Positions 1 to 10,300 of a stretch of DNA of 64,000 bases are shown here, in pieces. Made by a program: the position numbers and the translations under genes. The stretch lies in NCBI RefSeq assembly GCF_003945595.2, contig NW_024104620.1, positions 4,537,973 through 4,601,972 on the forward strand. The letters run 5' to 3'. Source of the stretch: Pipra filicauda (taxonomy: Eukaryota; Chordata; Aves; Passeriformes; Pipridae). The notes under the pieces were generated by a model, which saw only the letters and a program-made list of their open reading frames with translations, made no database searches and was not told the origin of the DNA. The first letter of the stretch is position 1; each line of letters opens with the position of its first letter.

Positions 1-218
1 GGCTTTGAGCATGAGAGGAAGAGTGATTTTTACTGACACTGACTCTCTGTAGCTTCACCTGTCAGCTGTGTGGGGTGTGCCTGTGGAACCACATTCCCTC
101 TTTATAGAAAGCAGGATGTGCACGTTGTAGGTTGGTTGTAGATCTGTGGGTGTGGCAGAGCTTTAGAGCCTGCAGGCTCCACGGGGAGTTTGACTAAATG
201 GAAGGTTTCTTTTCTCAG

Positions 219-266
219 CACATCTGCATTCTGTCATCGCACACAAATACGGCCTCAAATCGCCAG
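219..266 (+). CDS. TNFRSF8: TNFRSF8 exon, juxtamembrane cytoplasmic segment
   Basis: 48-nt exon between a TTTCTCAG acceptor and a GTGAGTG donor. It opens with two bases finishing a codon and leaves one base over. The reading HLHSVIAHKYGLKSP loosely resembles the LHLCYPVQTSQPKLE stretch of human CD30 just inside the membrane. Confidence 0.65.
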
Positions 267-3200
267 GTGAGTGACTGATGGACCAGCACTCTGAAGAATA
301 AGTGGAGAGTTTTAATATGGAGCTTTATTTTATAGAATTTTAACTTAAAAAGTGGGAGTTTTTCATGTCACACCTCTGTGTCTGCTGCCATGCACAAGGC
401 CAGCGCTGTCCGGATGTCACCAGGTGCCACCAGATGGCACTTTGTTCTCACAGTATATGAAGGGTTGGGTGATGTGTCAGTGCAGGAAAGCAGTCAATTA
501 ATTTCTGGACAATAAAAAAAAACCAAAAAACAAAAAACTGTGTGTTAGCCATAGCAGCCTGTACAGATCCCCCAAAGCACACACAGTTTGTCCAATGAGC
601 TGATCCTTCTCATCATCCCAATCCATCCCATTGATAGATCTATTCTGTTGTGTTAGATTCTCCCAATCACCACAGATCAGAGCATTTAATACTCATTTAT
701 TCAGGAATATGATTTAAAGCAGCTTAATTTTCCCAAAATGGATTTTTTTTCCTCCCTCACTTGCATTACACAAAAACCCTGTTATTGTGCAGCATTTCCG
801 AGCTGATGCACTGAAAACAAAAGTAGTTGCACATCAGGGTGGAATTAGATAGTAGGTCTGAGCTCATCATGCTTCACAGTGCTGCAGGATGTTTTATACT
901 CCCTCCTCCTCACCTCTCTTCTTTCCCCAGCATTCCCTGGAATCATCTAATGAAATTACACATAAAATCCCATCCCCTTAATATTCATCTGACCACACGA
1001 TGAACTGATCTAGTTTGTTAATCCCGTAGAAAGTTATTAACTTTTTTTTTTTAATAAACCTGTCTTGTGCTTATCTCGACAAGTTTCATCAGTTCATCAG
1101 TTCATCAGATGAATTCCAGTAGTGTGGGGAGAGTGATGCAAAGGGCTTTGGGCAGAGCAGGACCTCACAGTCTTGGCAGCAACACTTTGCTGGTTCACCT
1201 CAGCTGTGTCATTTGAGGGTGCCCTCAGTGTCAGGAAAACTGTGGTGCAGGAGGGTTGGGCAGTGGAGTGGTTTTGGGCAGGGCCAGGTGGCCTTTCAGA
1301 GCAAACATTAACATTCTTGTGACTGTGTGAATTTTCTTCTGGTAATTTTTCCTCTCTCCATTGCAGGTTCCGACCTAGGGGACAAATGTGCAGTAAGTGT
1401 GAACAATATTCCAAACCAGATCCTTTCCAGGCCAATGCAAATAGTGTTATTTTTAAATGTCCTGTCACAGAGTGCCAGGCTTTTTGCTTGGACTTTCCTC
1501 TACAATGTGTGATCATCAGGCTGCAGCAACAAGCTGTACTAGGACTTGCTGCTTTCGTGTCTTGGGCTGGGTTTAATGTGGTGTTAAATAACGTGATGCT
1601 GCCAATCTTGCTTGTGAGGGGAGTATTTGGTTTGGTCTCATGCCATTAATGGTGCATTCCATGGGACAGGATCCAAAATCACAGGATGAACATGCCCTTT
1701 CTTCATTCTGGGAGAAATTTGTCTGTCAGTCCCTACTTTGTCTGTCAGATATTAATTTTTCCAATGACTCGGGTGGCAATCATCTATTATAATTTCAGAG
1801 TGTCATTGCTAATTCTTGAATTGTGAGGAGTTTCCACTCTTGCTTCCTGAGTCAGACATGAGCAAGAATTTTAAACTGCACATATCAAAACCTTACAATG
1901 TTTTTTGTGGGGTTTGAGTTTGTTTTTTTTTCTTTCCCAACCTTGTGGAAACACAAATAGAGCTAGGAACCTTTGACCTCTCTCAGATTCTGGCTCCTCT
2001 TTTAAAGAACTGTTTATAATTAATTCCTCACCTAATAGGTAGTCTGAGCTTGTTAGTTCTACCTGAGGTTCTGCTGAGGCAATTCCATTTTGAAGTTAAA
2101 CCAGTTCAACCTCTGGCTCGTTCTGTTCTTCCATGGGAGCGTGGTAGATCTTTGCAAAACCTAAGAGGTAGCTAAACCATATATTTTCTTCAGTGAAGAT
2201 GATGGACATTCTTGCAAATGTCATCAAAAATCTGTAAATTTAGCTTAGAAATGCTGGTTTTTAAATATAGGCTTAAGTGATGCAGGAACCTGCTTCAAAG
2301 AAATTTAAGTTCCTATACCTGTCACACACTTTAGAATTCTTCCCTCCCTGTGACAGTGGTGCTGTGAGGTACATCCTGTTGTCCTGCCTGCCCTGGAAGG
2401 GTTCTGCAGAATCCTTGCCATCTTCACAGTGTTTTTACATCCACCCCACTTTTGCTCTCTGTTTGTATTGGCAGAAGCTCCCCCTGACCATTGAGAGTGG
2501 GCCAGAAGAGAAGGAGTTAATTGGAAGAACCCTCCCTTTGGAAACCAACAATAACTTGGTCTCCAGCACAGAAAAAGCACAGAGTCCCCATCGGGGTGTG
2601 GCTGAGGTGACACCCAGCAGTGGGAATGGCCCAGATTGTCCTGTGGATTCTCGAGTCAGAGACCACACGAACAACAGGATTGGTGAGTCTTGCTTTTTTT
2701 CCCCCTTCTCTCTTGTTTTTCCAGTTTTTCAGCCATGTCACATAATGTCATTCCAAGATTACCGATAAGATGCAAAGTGTTCAAATCTGCTAATAAAGAC
2801 TGGAGCTGAATCTCCAGAATCTTTGACACACAAATATCTATTCATCTGAATATAACACTTTTTTTATTTTCATGTTTGGCTTAGTCACTTAGGAATCTGA
2901 CAGAAAATTCCCTTCTTCCTCCTATTCATTCCAGAAGATGTAAATTTACACAAGAAATTTGAAAACCAAAAATATATCAGCTGGGAAGTGATGTTCTGAG
3001 TGGGAGTGGTAGTTCACATCACTAAACTACCATTTGCTTCTCTGGGGTTCACGTTAATAGCTGGAAATGTGTCTCCCATGTATTCCCATGAAGTCTTTGA
3101 CCATGGCACAGGGTGGGAAATAAAGCCAGGCAAGGGAGCTCACTGAGGGGGAGAATTGTTACCTGAGACATTCTGGCAATGTTTCCAAACCCAATTTTGA

Positions 3201-4111
3201 GGTTATTTGAAAGTGTTATTTTTCATATTACAAGAGCTGACCTTTCCTTACGAAATGAGCTTTCTGTTTTTACTGTGAGTGATGGATTGGGATGAATGTG
3301 ATGATTTGACTTACCACATCCAAATACCTCCAAGCAATTGTGACCTGCAGTGTCTGACCTGCAGCATCCTTCTGAATTAAGTGCAGTGGTCCAAGCCATT
3401 GCAAAGGCCCTATTTACCTTTTTGTGAAGGAGTATGTATAACAAGGTGGACACAAAGTTCAAATCTATCCCAGAAAATTTTGCAGTTTATTCTCAGCTGG
3501 AAAGAATGTCATTTCTTAGCTGGTCTTAAGACCCCAGAATTTCTGTACAGTGCTGATCCCTGCCCAAAGGCTGCTTTCAATGCAGGTGGTGTTGTTTCTT
3601 GAAACAGCAGGGAAATAAACCTTGGATTCTTTATATCTAGGTGCCAATTAATTGCTTCTTCTAGCAGACTTTTGTGAGTATCTTCTGCCTTTTCTGCTCT
3701 GTCCTTCTCCTGTAGTCCTAGCTCAGTGGCTTCATCTCATGGAAGCTCAATCTACTTGATCTGGAATGCCCAGAGTCCTAATAAAAAATGTTGTGTGATA
3801 AGGAGCCATCTCTGGGGCCAGCAGTGATTGTTCACTACCCTCAGCACTACTTTTTTCCTTCCTCAGAAAAGCTCTACATCATGAAGGCCGACACTGTTAT
3901 CGTGGGGTCCGTTGCAGAAGTGCCCGGTGGCAAAAACTGCGCTGCCAGAGGATGTGAAAGCAACGTTGACACCCAGGAAATCATGGAAGAGGAACTGGGA
4001 ATGCACTACCCAGAGCAGGAAACAGAGTCCTTCCCAGGGAATGATGTAATGGTTCCTGTGGAAGAGGAGGGAAAGGAATTCCACCACCCCACCACTGCCA
4101 CAGAAAAGTGA
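219..4111 (+). CDS. TNFRSF8: TNFRSF8 (CD30), 3' part: last four coding exons
   Basis: TNF-receptor superfamily member 8, a type I membrane receptor of activated lymphocytes that signals through TRAF1/2/3 to NF-kB. Only the C-terminal cytoplasmic tail is in the window, in exons 219-266, 1367-1392, 2475-2682 and 3867-4111. All have AG/GT borders, and the phases join without a frame break for about 175 residues. Identification rests on the conserved end: YIMKADTVIVG, then HYPEQETE and VEEEGKE, which match the end of mammalian CD30 almost residue for residue. The extracellular domains and membrane segment lie upstream of the window. The gene is followed in the same direction by TNFRSF1B, as in mammals. 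The two small upstream exons are less certain than the last two, since their sequence is poorly conserved. Confidence 0.93.
1367..1392 (+). CDS. TNFRSF8: TNFRSF8 26-nt microexon
   Basis: Very short exon with a clear CCATTGCAG acceptor and a consensus GTAAGT donor. Two leading bases complete the codon from the previous exon, and the remaining 24 read SDLGDKCA and end exactly in phase 0, as exon 2475-2682 needs. The support is phase and splice sites, not conserved sequence. Confidence 0.6.
2475..2682 (+). CDS. TNFRSF8: TNFRSF8 exon, mid cytoplasmic tail
   Basis: Phase 0 acceptor after a long pyrimidine tract; donor GTGAGT; one base left over. It encodes 69 residues starting KLPLTIESG and ending RVRDHTNNRI. 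The DHTNNRI end matches the EHTNNKI of mammalian CD30, and the next exon continues with EKLYIMK. Confidence 0.88.
3867..4111 (+). CDS. TNFRSF8: TNFRSF8 terminal coding exon with TRAF-binding motifs
   Basis: The exon starts after TTCCTCAG, completes a glutamate codon, and reads EKLYIMKADTVIVGSV to a TGA at 4109-4111. It carries HYPEQETE (a PxQET-class TRAF1/2/3 site in CD30) and, about 14 residues on, VEEEGKE (the second TRAF site). Both are virtually unchanged from mammals, while the sequence between YIMK and the motifs has diverged. Confidence 0.95.
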
Positions 4112-4728
4112 CAACCCACGGAGGTGATGAGCTACAGGAACATCCAGTGTTACACTAAGTCTGACTCTGTGACAAGTGCCTTGGGTTATTGGGAGACTCC
4201 TGGAAAACACTGAAACACACTCAAACAAGGAGAGCTAGAACCTCCTTCATCTACCAAATGACAGGAGTATCCAAACCGTTGGCCTTCATAGCTGACGTCA
4301 AATAGTCCTCTTTCCCTCTCTCTCCCAATATTATGCTGGAAACAAATTTGAATCAAAGCTGCACAATTCAGAGGACATCTGGATGTCAGCTGAAGTTTCA
4401 CAGCTTGCTTTCTCTGCATGAAGGAATGGATTGAAACCTATGTCTGGCTACTTCTATTAGCTATGAAAATTCTGGCCAGGGTTCCGAGTCAAGCTTGAGA
4501 TTCAGCCATGAACGTCGTTGAATAGGTTGTTTTACTTCCAGTACTTCCAAATTTGTCACATATTTTTCAACATCTGGCATTTTCTTAAGGCCTCAACTCT
4601 TGACTGAAAGTGATGACAACTTCAGTTTTCCCTAGCACAAACAACTCTCAGGATTGTGGACTTCATGTTTTTTGAGGAAATAGGATCAAAAGGTGCCACA
4701 CAGGCTCAGAAAACGGAAGGCAAATAAA
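4112..4728 (+). other. TNFRSF8: TNFRSF8 3' UTR (candidate extent)
   Basis: Non-coding sequence after the TGA, up to the first clear AATAAA at 4723-4728. The true cleavage site cannot be read from sequence alone, and a longer UTR is possible. Confidence 0.45.
4723..4728 (+). terminator. TNFRSF8: Candidate poly(A) signal of TNFRSF8
   Basis: AATAAA hexamer about 610 bases after the stop codon, followed by T-rich sequence. It is the nearest canonical hexamer downstream of the stop. Confidence 0.4.
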
Positions 4729-5299
4729 ACTAATTGAAGTCCACTGTACTTCAGGCCATTCTTTCTAGGTTTTGAAGCCTGATTCATGTTTTTGACTACT
4801 TCAAATCATCACTAAGTGTATGAAATGGCCTTTTCTGATGGAAACTCGCTGAATATTTGGTTATTGGATGAACTACGGGTTTAACCCAGTGTGGAGCCTG
4901 TAAAAAGGGAAATGAAGAAAAACTGTTTTTCTACAGAAAGAAAAGACTGAAAAAGAGGCACAGCAATTATTTCCTATAAAATTGTTAATATCTACTTGGT
5001 TTAGAATTGTTCAGCATCATCAGGGTGACACTGATTTGCATATGCTTTAAAAACAAAGCTGTTTTGTGGTCGACTGGCTCGTGTTATGCTATTTTTCAGT
5101 CTTTTGTGCTGCTTGTTCAGTAACTGTAAATGTAATAGTGCTGACTATACTTTTGCAGAGGACAATGGAAAATGAGCAAGATGATAAAGTGTGTCTTAAT
5201 AGTCAAAAAAAGGAACCACAAAACCCATTGCTTGCTTTGCAGTTTTGCCCTGGATGAAGTACTGTAAAAACAGCTGTGCAGCTGCAGTGACTTCTCTTA

Positions 5300-5905
5300 G
5301 AACACACAAAAGGAACATAAGAGCATAAAAACACCTTCTTGGGCCAGTCCAGGTGTATGAGCCCAACATTTTATCTCTGGCAGTTAGGGATGTCAGTTAG
5401 GAAGAGCACATCAGCCTGGCTAATATCTGCTGGCTAATATTCCTCACAGTTCTGCAGCAGCAGCTGGAATTGGATCAGGATGTCCAAGAGTTTGTCTGAG
5501 CCTTTACTATTCACTCATATTGCCATAGTTTTTCTTTCCTCTTTTGAATTTCCTGGTACAATCTTTCCTCCATAAGCACCCGTGGCAACAAGTTACAGAT
5601 ACCTTGCCCCGTGTAAAGAAGGACTTTTAACACTTTTAAACTGGCCTTTTTATTTCAGTGAGTGCCACTAGTTCTTGTCTTACAGAAGTCAGTGGTTTGT
5701 TTTTGTTGGTTTGGGGTTTTGTTTGTTTGTTTGTGTGTTTGTTTGTTTTGCAACAGAGTTGCTTTTGTGATTCTTGATTTTGTGATTGTATCCTCCTCAG
5801 CCTCCAAGCCGAATTCTCATCTCCTCCTATTTCTCATGTAACTTAGATGCTCCACTGCCTTGGTCACTTCAGTTGACCTCTTCCACATCTACTTTAACTT
5901 CACTA
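5300..5905 (+). repeat. Decayed amniote retroelement (CR1/L3-like 3' region)
   Basis: Several phrases recall the widespread CR1/L3-type repeat of turtles and crocodilians, in the same order. They are a GGGCCAGTCCAGGT-like opening, a GGCAACAAGTTACAGAT segment, CCCCGTGTAAAGAAGGACTT, GTGCCACTAGTTCTTGTCTTA, and a late TCCTCCTCAGCCTCCAAGC stretch. It is old and non-coding, and a GTTT microsatellite interrupts it. Family assignment is from memory of repeat sequences and should be treated as tentative. Confidence 0.45.
5698..5750. repeat. GTTT microsatellite
   Basis: Imperfect run of GTTT units interrupted by GGGG and GTG. A simple repeat inside the older element. Confidence 0.8.
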
Positions 5906-6390
5906 CATACTTCATTTTAGAAAACACCAATTTGTGAACCGACAAACTGAAGAACCACTTTCACCTGGCTGTGGTTGTTCAGGGCTGTTCTGCAATTACA
6001 GCTAATTGTACCTCTCAGCTCCATATATAAATTAATGTTTTTTACTGGAACAGCTTTCTAGGTGAACTGTATGCATTGCAACCTGCTGGATGTGTTATAA
6101 CTGGTTTGTTTAATAATGCTGTTAATCTCTGAATTAAAAGTTACATGCATTTTAAGCCATGGCCATGCTTTTCTTGTTTGGTATGTAAATGTTTCATTGT
6201 TGATAATCTCAGTACCTGTATCAGTCACAGAAGAAATATTTTTGAAGAAGAAATATTTTTGCAAGAAAGCCACTTGAAGCTCATGAAGCTCTTAGTGGAG
6301 TGGAGTTTTTCCTCAAGAGCAGGGCTGAATTTACAGTAAGTCTGTCTGTGCCATCCCAGCAGTGTGTGACACACGAGTGGAGCAGTGGTG

Positions 6391-6699
6391 GGTACTAATG
6401 AATGCTGGGATGGGTGTCAATGAATGCTGGGATGGGTATCAATAAATGCTGGGATGGGTATTAATAAATGCTGGGATGGGTATCAATGAATGCTGGGATG
6501 GGTGTCAATGAATGCTGGGATGGGTATCAATGAATGCTGGGATGGGTATTAATAAATGCTGGGATGGGTATTAATAAATGCTGGGATGGGTATTAATAAA
6601 TGCTGGGATGGGTATTAATAAATGCTGGGATGGGTGTCAATGAATGCTGGGATGGGTGTCAATGAATGCTGGGATGGGTATCAATGAATGCTGGGATGC
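6391..6699. repeat. 22-bp minisatellite, about 14 copies
   Basis: Head-to-tail copies of a 22-base unit of the form GGGTRTYAATRAATGCTGGGAT. Variation is confined mainly to three positions (R/Y sites), giving alternating sub-types. The period is exactly 22 throughout. It lies about 400 bp upstream of the TNFRSF1B start codon. Confidence 0.93.
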
Positions 6700-6721
6700 T
6701 GCAAAAGTATTTTGGGGTGAA

Positions 6722-6950
6722 GTCCAGGAGATGATACAACTCAGGATATTCTATGAGTGGAGCACAAATAGGACTAAAGAGACCCTCCAGGGCAGTGGTC
6801 ACAGCACCAAACCTCACGGAGCTCAAGAAGAGTTCGGATGATACTCTCGGGCACATGATGTGACTCTCGAGGATGGTCCTGTGCAGGGCTGAGGGCTGGA
6901 CTCGATGATGCTTGTGGGACGCCTCCAACTCGGCATATTCTGTGACTGTG
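6722..6950 (+). mobile_element. CR1 LINE 3'-end fragments (sense to +)
   Basis: 6781-6950 reads like the 3' end of an avian CR1. It has CTCCAGGGCAGTGGTCACAG, an AGCTCAAGAAGAGTTCGGA segment, GGTCCTGTGCAGGGCTGAG and GGACTCGATGATGCTTGTGG. It ends in CAACTCGGCATATTCTGTGA, the typical ATTCTGTG tail. A second short tail (CAACTCAGGATATTCTATGA) at about 6739-6758 suggests two CR1 ends joined together. No reverse transcriptase coding sequence is present; this is the usual 5'-truncated form. Confidence 0.8.
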
Positions 6951-6954
6951 TGGT

Positions 6955-7330
6955 TCCCCCACGGCGAGAGTCCCCCGTGAGCAGCTCCGGTGTGCGGGCC
7001 CTGGGCAGCACCGCGGGCACATCGCGGGGCCGCTCCCACCGCGGGGCCGCCCCGTCCCCGCCCCGCGCACTCCCGGCGCGATGTGGCCGCGCTGGGCGCT
7101 GCTCGTGGGGCTGCTCCGGACCGCGGGCGGGCGGGTGAGTGCGGGCCGGGGCTGTGCGGGGGGCTGCGGGGGTCTGCCCGCCGCTCCTGGGGCGCGGGGA
7201 GCGCTGCGGAGCGGGAGCGCCCCGGGCGGGACGCGAGAGGGCATCGCCTCAGGGAGATGCGCTCCCGGAGATGCGCCGCGGGCGGGCATCGTGTCCCTGT
7301 GGGGTGGGGGAGTCACCTGCCCGCCCCGTG
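6955..7330 (+). promoter_or_regulatory. TNFRSF1B: GC/CpG-rich promoter and 5' UTR of TNFRSF1B
   Basis: An abrupt change from AT-rich to CpG-dense DNA right after the CR1 tail, spanning the start codon and the first part of intron 1. No TATA box is evident. Transcription probably starts between about 6955 and 7075. Confidence 0.7.
7081..7134 (+). CDS. TNFRSF1B: TNFRSF1B exon 1, signal peptide
   Basis: ATG start, then MWPRWALLVGLLRTAGGR, a short arginine-flanked hydrophobic leader, ending at a GTGAGT donor in phase 0. The leader is about four residues shorter than in human TNFR2. Signal cleavage probably falls near the exon end. Confidence 0.88.
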
Positions 7331-10300
7331 TCACCTCTCTGCCCTTGTCACCTGTCCGCCCCTTGCCGTTTGTCCGCCCCTTGTCGCTTCTCTGCCCCGT
7401 GTCGCCTGTCTGCCCTCTGTCACCTGCCGGCCCCTTGTCACCCCTGGGCCCCGTGTCACCTTTGTAGCCCTTGTCACCCGTCTGTCACCCGTCTGTCCCC
7501 GCTTACACGGAACTCGCTGTGATCTCTACAGCAGCCTCAAGTCCCGCTCCTTTAAAGCTAACCCTGTTCCCCTTGGCTATGTCGTTGTTTTTCTTGGCTT
7601 CCCAAAGCAGCATCAAACCGTTTTTCCTGGATTTTCATTGGGAATAGGTTGGTTTTTCAGGCTTGTTTGAGTATTTGTAAAAATTGTGAGTGTCCTGGCA
7701 AGTGCAGGGTGTAAATCCATGCGCATTTGACACCGTTGTTCAAACAGGAAGAGCTTGTTGTGCTCTGTTGGTTCCCTAGAACTCTTCCTTATTTACTTAG
7801 AAAAGCCTTTTAATTTACAGTGCAGACCTGATGTGCTGCAGCTGGGACTGTTCTCTCATTCCAGCTGTGCCTGTTCTCTCTCATGTCCAGCTGTACCACT
7901 CTTGGGCAATGAGGGCTTGTAACTGCTTCAACCAAAGAGCTCCATGGGATCTGTGTGTCTTGGATTCTGTGCTTGCTGTACTGGTCTATCAGTAGCATTT
8001 TTCTGTCTGGTTTTAAAATGTCCGAGATTGTGAAGACTGATATGGAAATGCTACTGAGATGTTCCAGGTCGTTGTGTTTTCTTGGGATATTTGTGTTATC
8101 TACGTGTTTATTTAATCATAGGGATTTAGGCTTGATAAGGCAAAGGTTCAGTGAAACCAGGTGAGGATGTCAGAATGTGTATTGAGCCTGAAATTACACA
8201 GTGGTCTTTCAAAGAGTACTTGGTGCTATAGTAGGTTGACAACATATTAAAATAATTATTTTAACTGTTTCTTATTTTGATGATATTTTGAACCTTATTT
8301 ACTGGACACTTTGCAGTGGGCAGGGTACAAAAGACGATGAAGAGAGTCTCAGAATTTAAGTGTAAAGTTCTGTCATGTTCCTTTCTGAACAAGGGGCTTC
8401 GACTCAAAAGGAATTAACTCTCACCCTAAACATGGCAAAACATGATGGAAATAATGAAGGAAATTTTCAGCATCTCTTTCTGCATTGTGACAAACCAGAG
8501 AAAAGTCTATATATAAAGTTAGAAAAACAGAGTAGCTTCAGAAGTACCACATCTGCCACAGAGCTGGAAAAAAACCCCTGTCTGTTATATCAATTTTAAG
8601 AAGTGATTTGTTATAGAAAACTTATTTTATTTTTGAGGGAGACAAATTGGCAAAGCAATAGTTCTTGAGTGACACTATTTCCTGTTTTTTCTCATTCAGC
8701 TGAAGTTCTCTGAACACTCCTGGCCTCACTCCCTGTGTCAGTCACAGGAACTGAACATTACTTTTACCATTTTGAACAACTGAGTCATCAGAGTTACTCA
8801 GAAATAGCCTGAATTTTTCAAACAGAAGAGCTGGTGAAATATCCATGTTTTCCCAAATAGACATATAATAAAGTTTGTCTTCCTACAACCTTTGACTGAC
8901 TTCCATGATTTTTGCATGTTGGGAGTAGCTTCCATGTTCTGTGCAGCTTCTGCCTTCTCTTTTGGGAAGATGTTTTCATGTTGTGATGGTGGGTGGCAAT
9001 GAAGTAGAATTTGCACAGAGACACTGTTTCCTCAGGGAAGGGGAATGTGGAGCTGTAAATCTCTACATGTGTGGTTGTACAAGGACTCATGCTTAATAGG
9101 AATAAAGTGCAATATAGGATGGGAGAATAATTCACATAATGGACCTGTATCTTAGAGATCTGTGCAGCTTTAAAAGAAACTTTATGGTGTGAGTATAGTT
9201 GGTGCAGCCTGAAACAGCTCCAGCTGATTTTGGTGAGATGCTGTTATCTGGTAACTAATCTTCCACAGAATTATTTTTGTTAATGACCAGTTTAAATATT
9301 TCAGACAGAATTGGGGTTTTTCCTGTCTCCAGCAGGTCTGGTAGCTCAGCAAAGGGTGTCTCTGTACCTCAGGTCCTTTCCATAGGAACAGACTTTTACG
9401 ACAGAGGCCTCAGTGACTTCATTGTGGTTTCATGTGCGAAAAGAACGTTGTGCACAGATGTAGTTCCTCTTCAGACTCCTTTGATTGGCAGCTTCAGTTT
9501 GAAGCAGGCAAGGAGACCAATAAAAAGGTAGTTAGGATTAAAATATATGCTTGAATATCTTTGTTTAAATGGCCTTCTTGAGTGAAAATGAATGTTATGT
9601 GAATGGATATATATATATATATTCATCCATTATATTAACATGTTGTGTTTTTATTATTTAAGGTACTTAAGTTTAATTACACATGAAGTGCTCTTGGTGT
9701 GGTGACTGCTGTTAGCCTGCTCCTCTCCAGTGGGAAAGTAGGTCCCCTGTGTACTGGGTGTCTGTAGTGCAAATGGGAATGTGATTCAAACAGTGCAGGG
9801 ACTCTGGAGAGTCTGGAGTCATTGCCTTTGCATGTGTAATTTCCTAGTTATTGCTTAGTGCACAGGCATTGCAAAAATCTGCCTGGTGAGTTGTGTAGTA
9901 AAAGACAGTCATAGTTTACCCATTGCTGTGCCAAAATGCATTGCTTAATTTGGTTGCTGTGCATAGAGCGAGACTAAATTTCATGTTAAAGAATGTTTGT
10001 GCCTCTGCTGCCAGATAGATGGGGCATTTTAATTCTAGTTGTACCTGTCAGATTAAATGTAAGTCTTCCAAAGTCTTCATTTTGTCAATATAAATCTCTT
10101 TAAGATCAGCTGCCATTAGACACGGCCACATAAGCTGAGAAGTTCCAAGGCTGTAATGCAAAACACGCAGCATCAGGTTGGTTTTCCTTCACACAATCTG
10201 CTTGTAGAACAGTAAAAACAGAGAGTAAAATGAGGACTTGGGAGAGAGACAAGCAGTAACAAAATGCAAAGATTGTGGAATGGAATCTGGCCGTCCACGC

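Larger units (their letters stand above)
267..3866 (+). other. TNFRSF8: TNFRSF8 introns
   Basis: Three introns (267-1366, 1393-2474, 2683-3866). I see an A-rich run near 509-538, a T-run near 1040-1053, and a short CATCAGTT triplication near 1087-1110. There is no other gene, RNA gene or recognisable transposon. Confidence 0.7.
4729..6390. other. Intergenic DNA between TNFRSF8 and TNFRSF1B
   Basis: No open reading frame here resembles a protein. An octamer-type ATTTGCAT sits near 5034. A decayed repeat occupies the middle (see 5300-5905), and a GTTT-rich microsatellite lies near 5698-5750. The 14-mer AAGAAATATTTTTG is repeated near 6231-6260. Confidence 0.6.

Noticed and set aside
1367..1392. 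Alternative frame of the TNFRSF8 microexon reading FRPRGQMC, resembling human SRPRR
   Set aside because: It would enter exon 2475-2682 out of phase and hit a stop; the SDLGDKCA frame fits both neighbours.
3863..4228. Minus-strand frame of 121 codons
   Set aside because: Antisense shadow of the last TNFRSF8 exon, which has clear homology on the + strand.
6391..6699. Possible CRISPR-like array
   Set aside because: Direct tandem units with no spacers, in vertebrate DNA; it is a minisatellite.
6774..7334. 186-codon minus-strand frame across the CR1 tail and TNFRSF1B promoter
   Set aside because: Low-complexity product of CR1 plus GC-rich DNA; no family resemblance.
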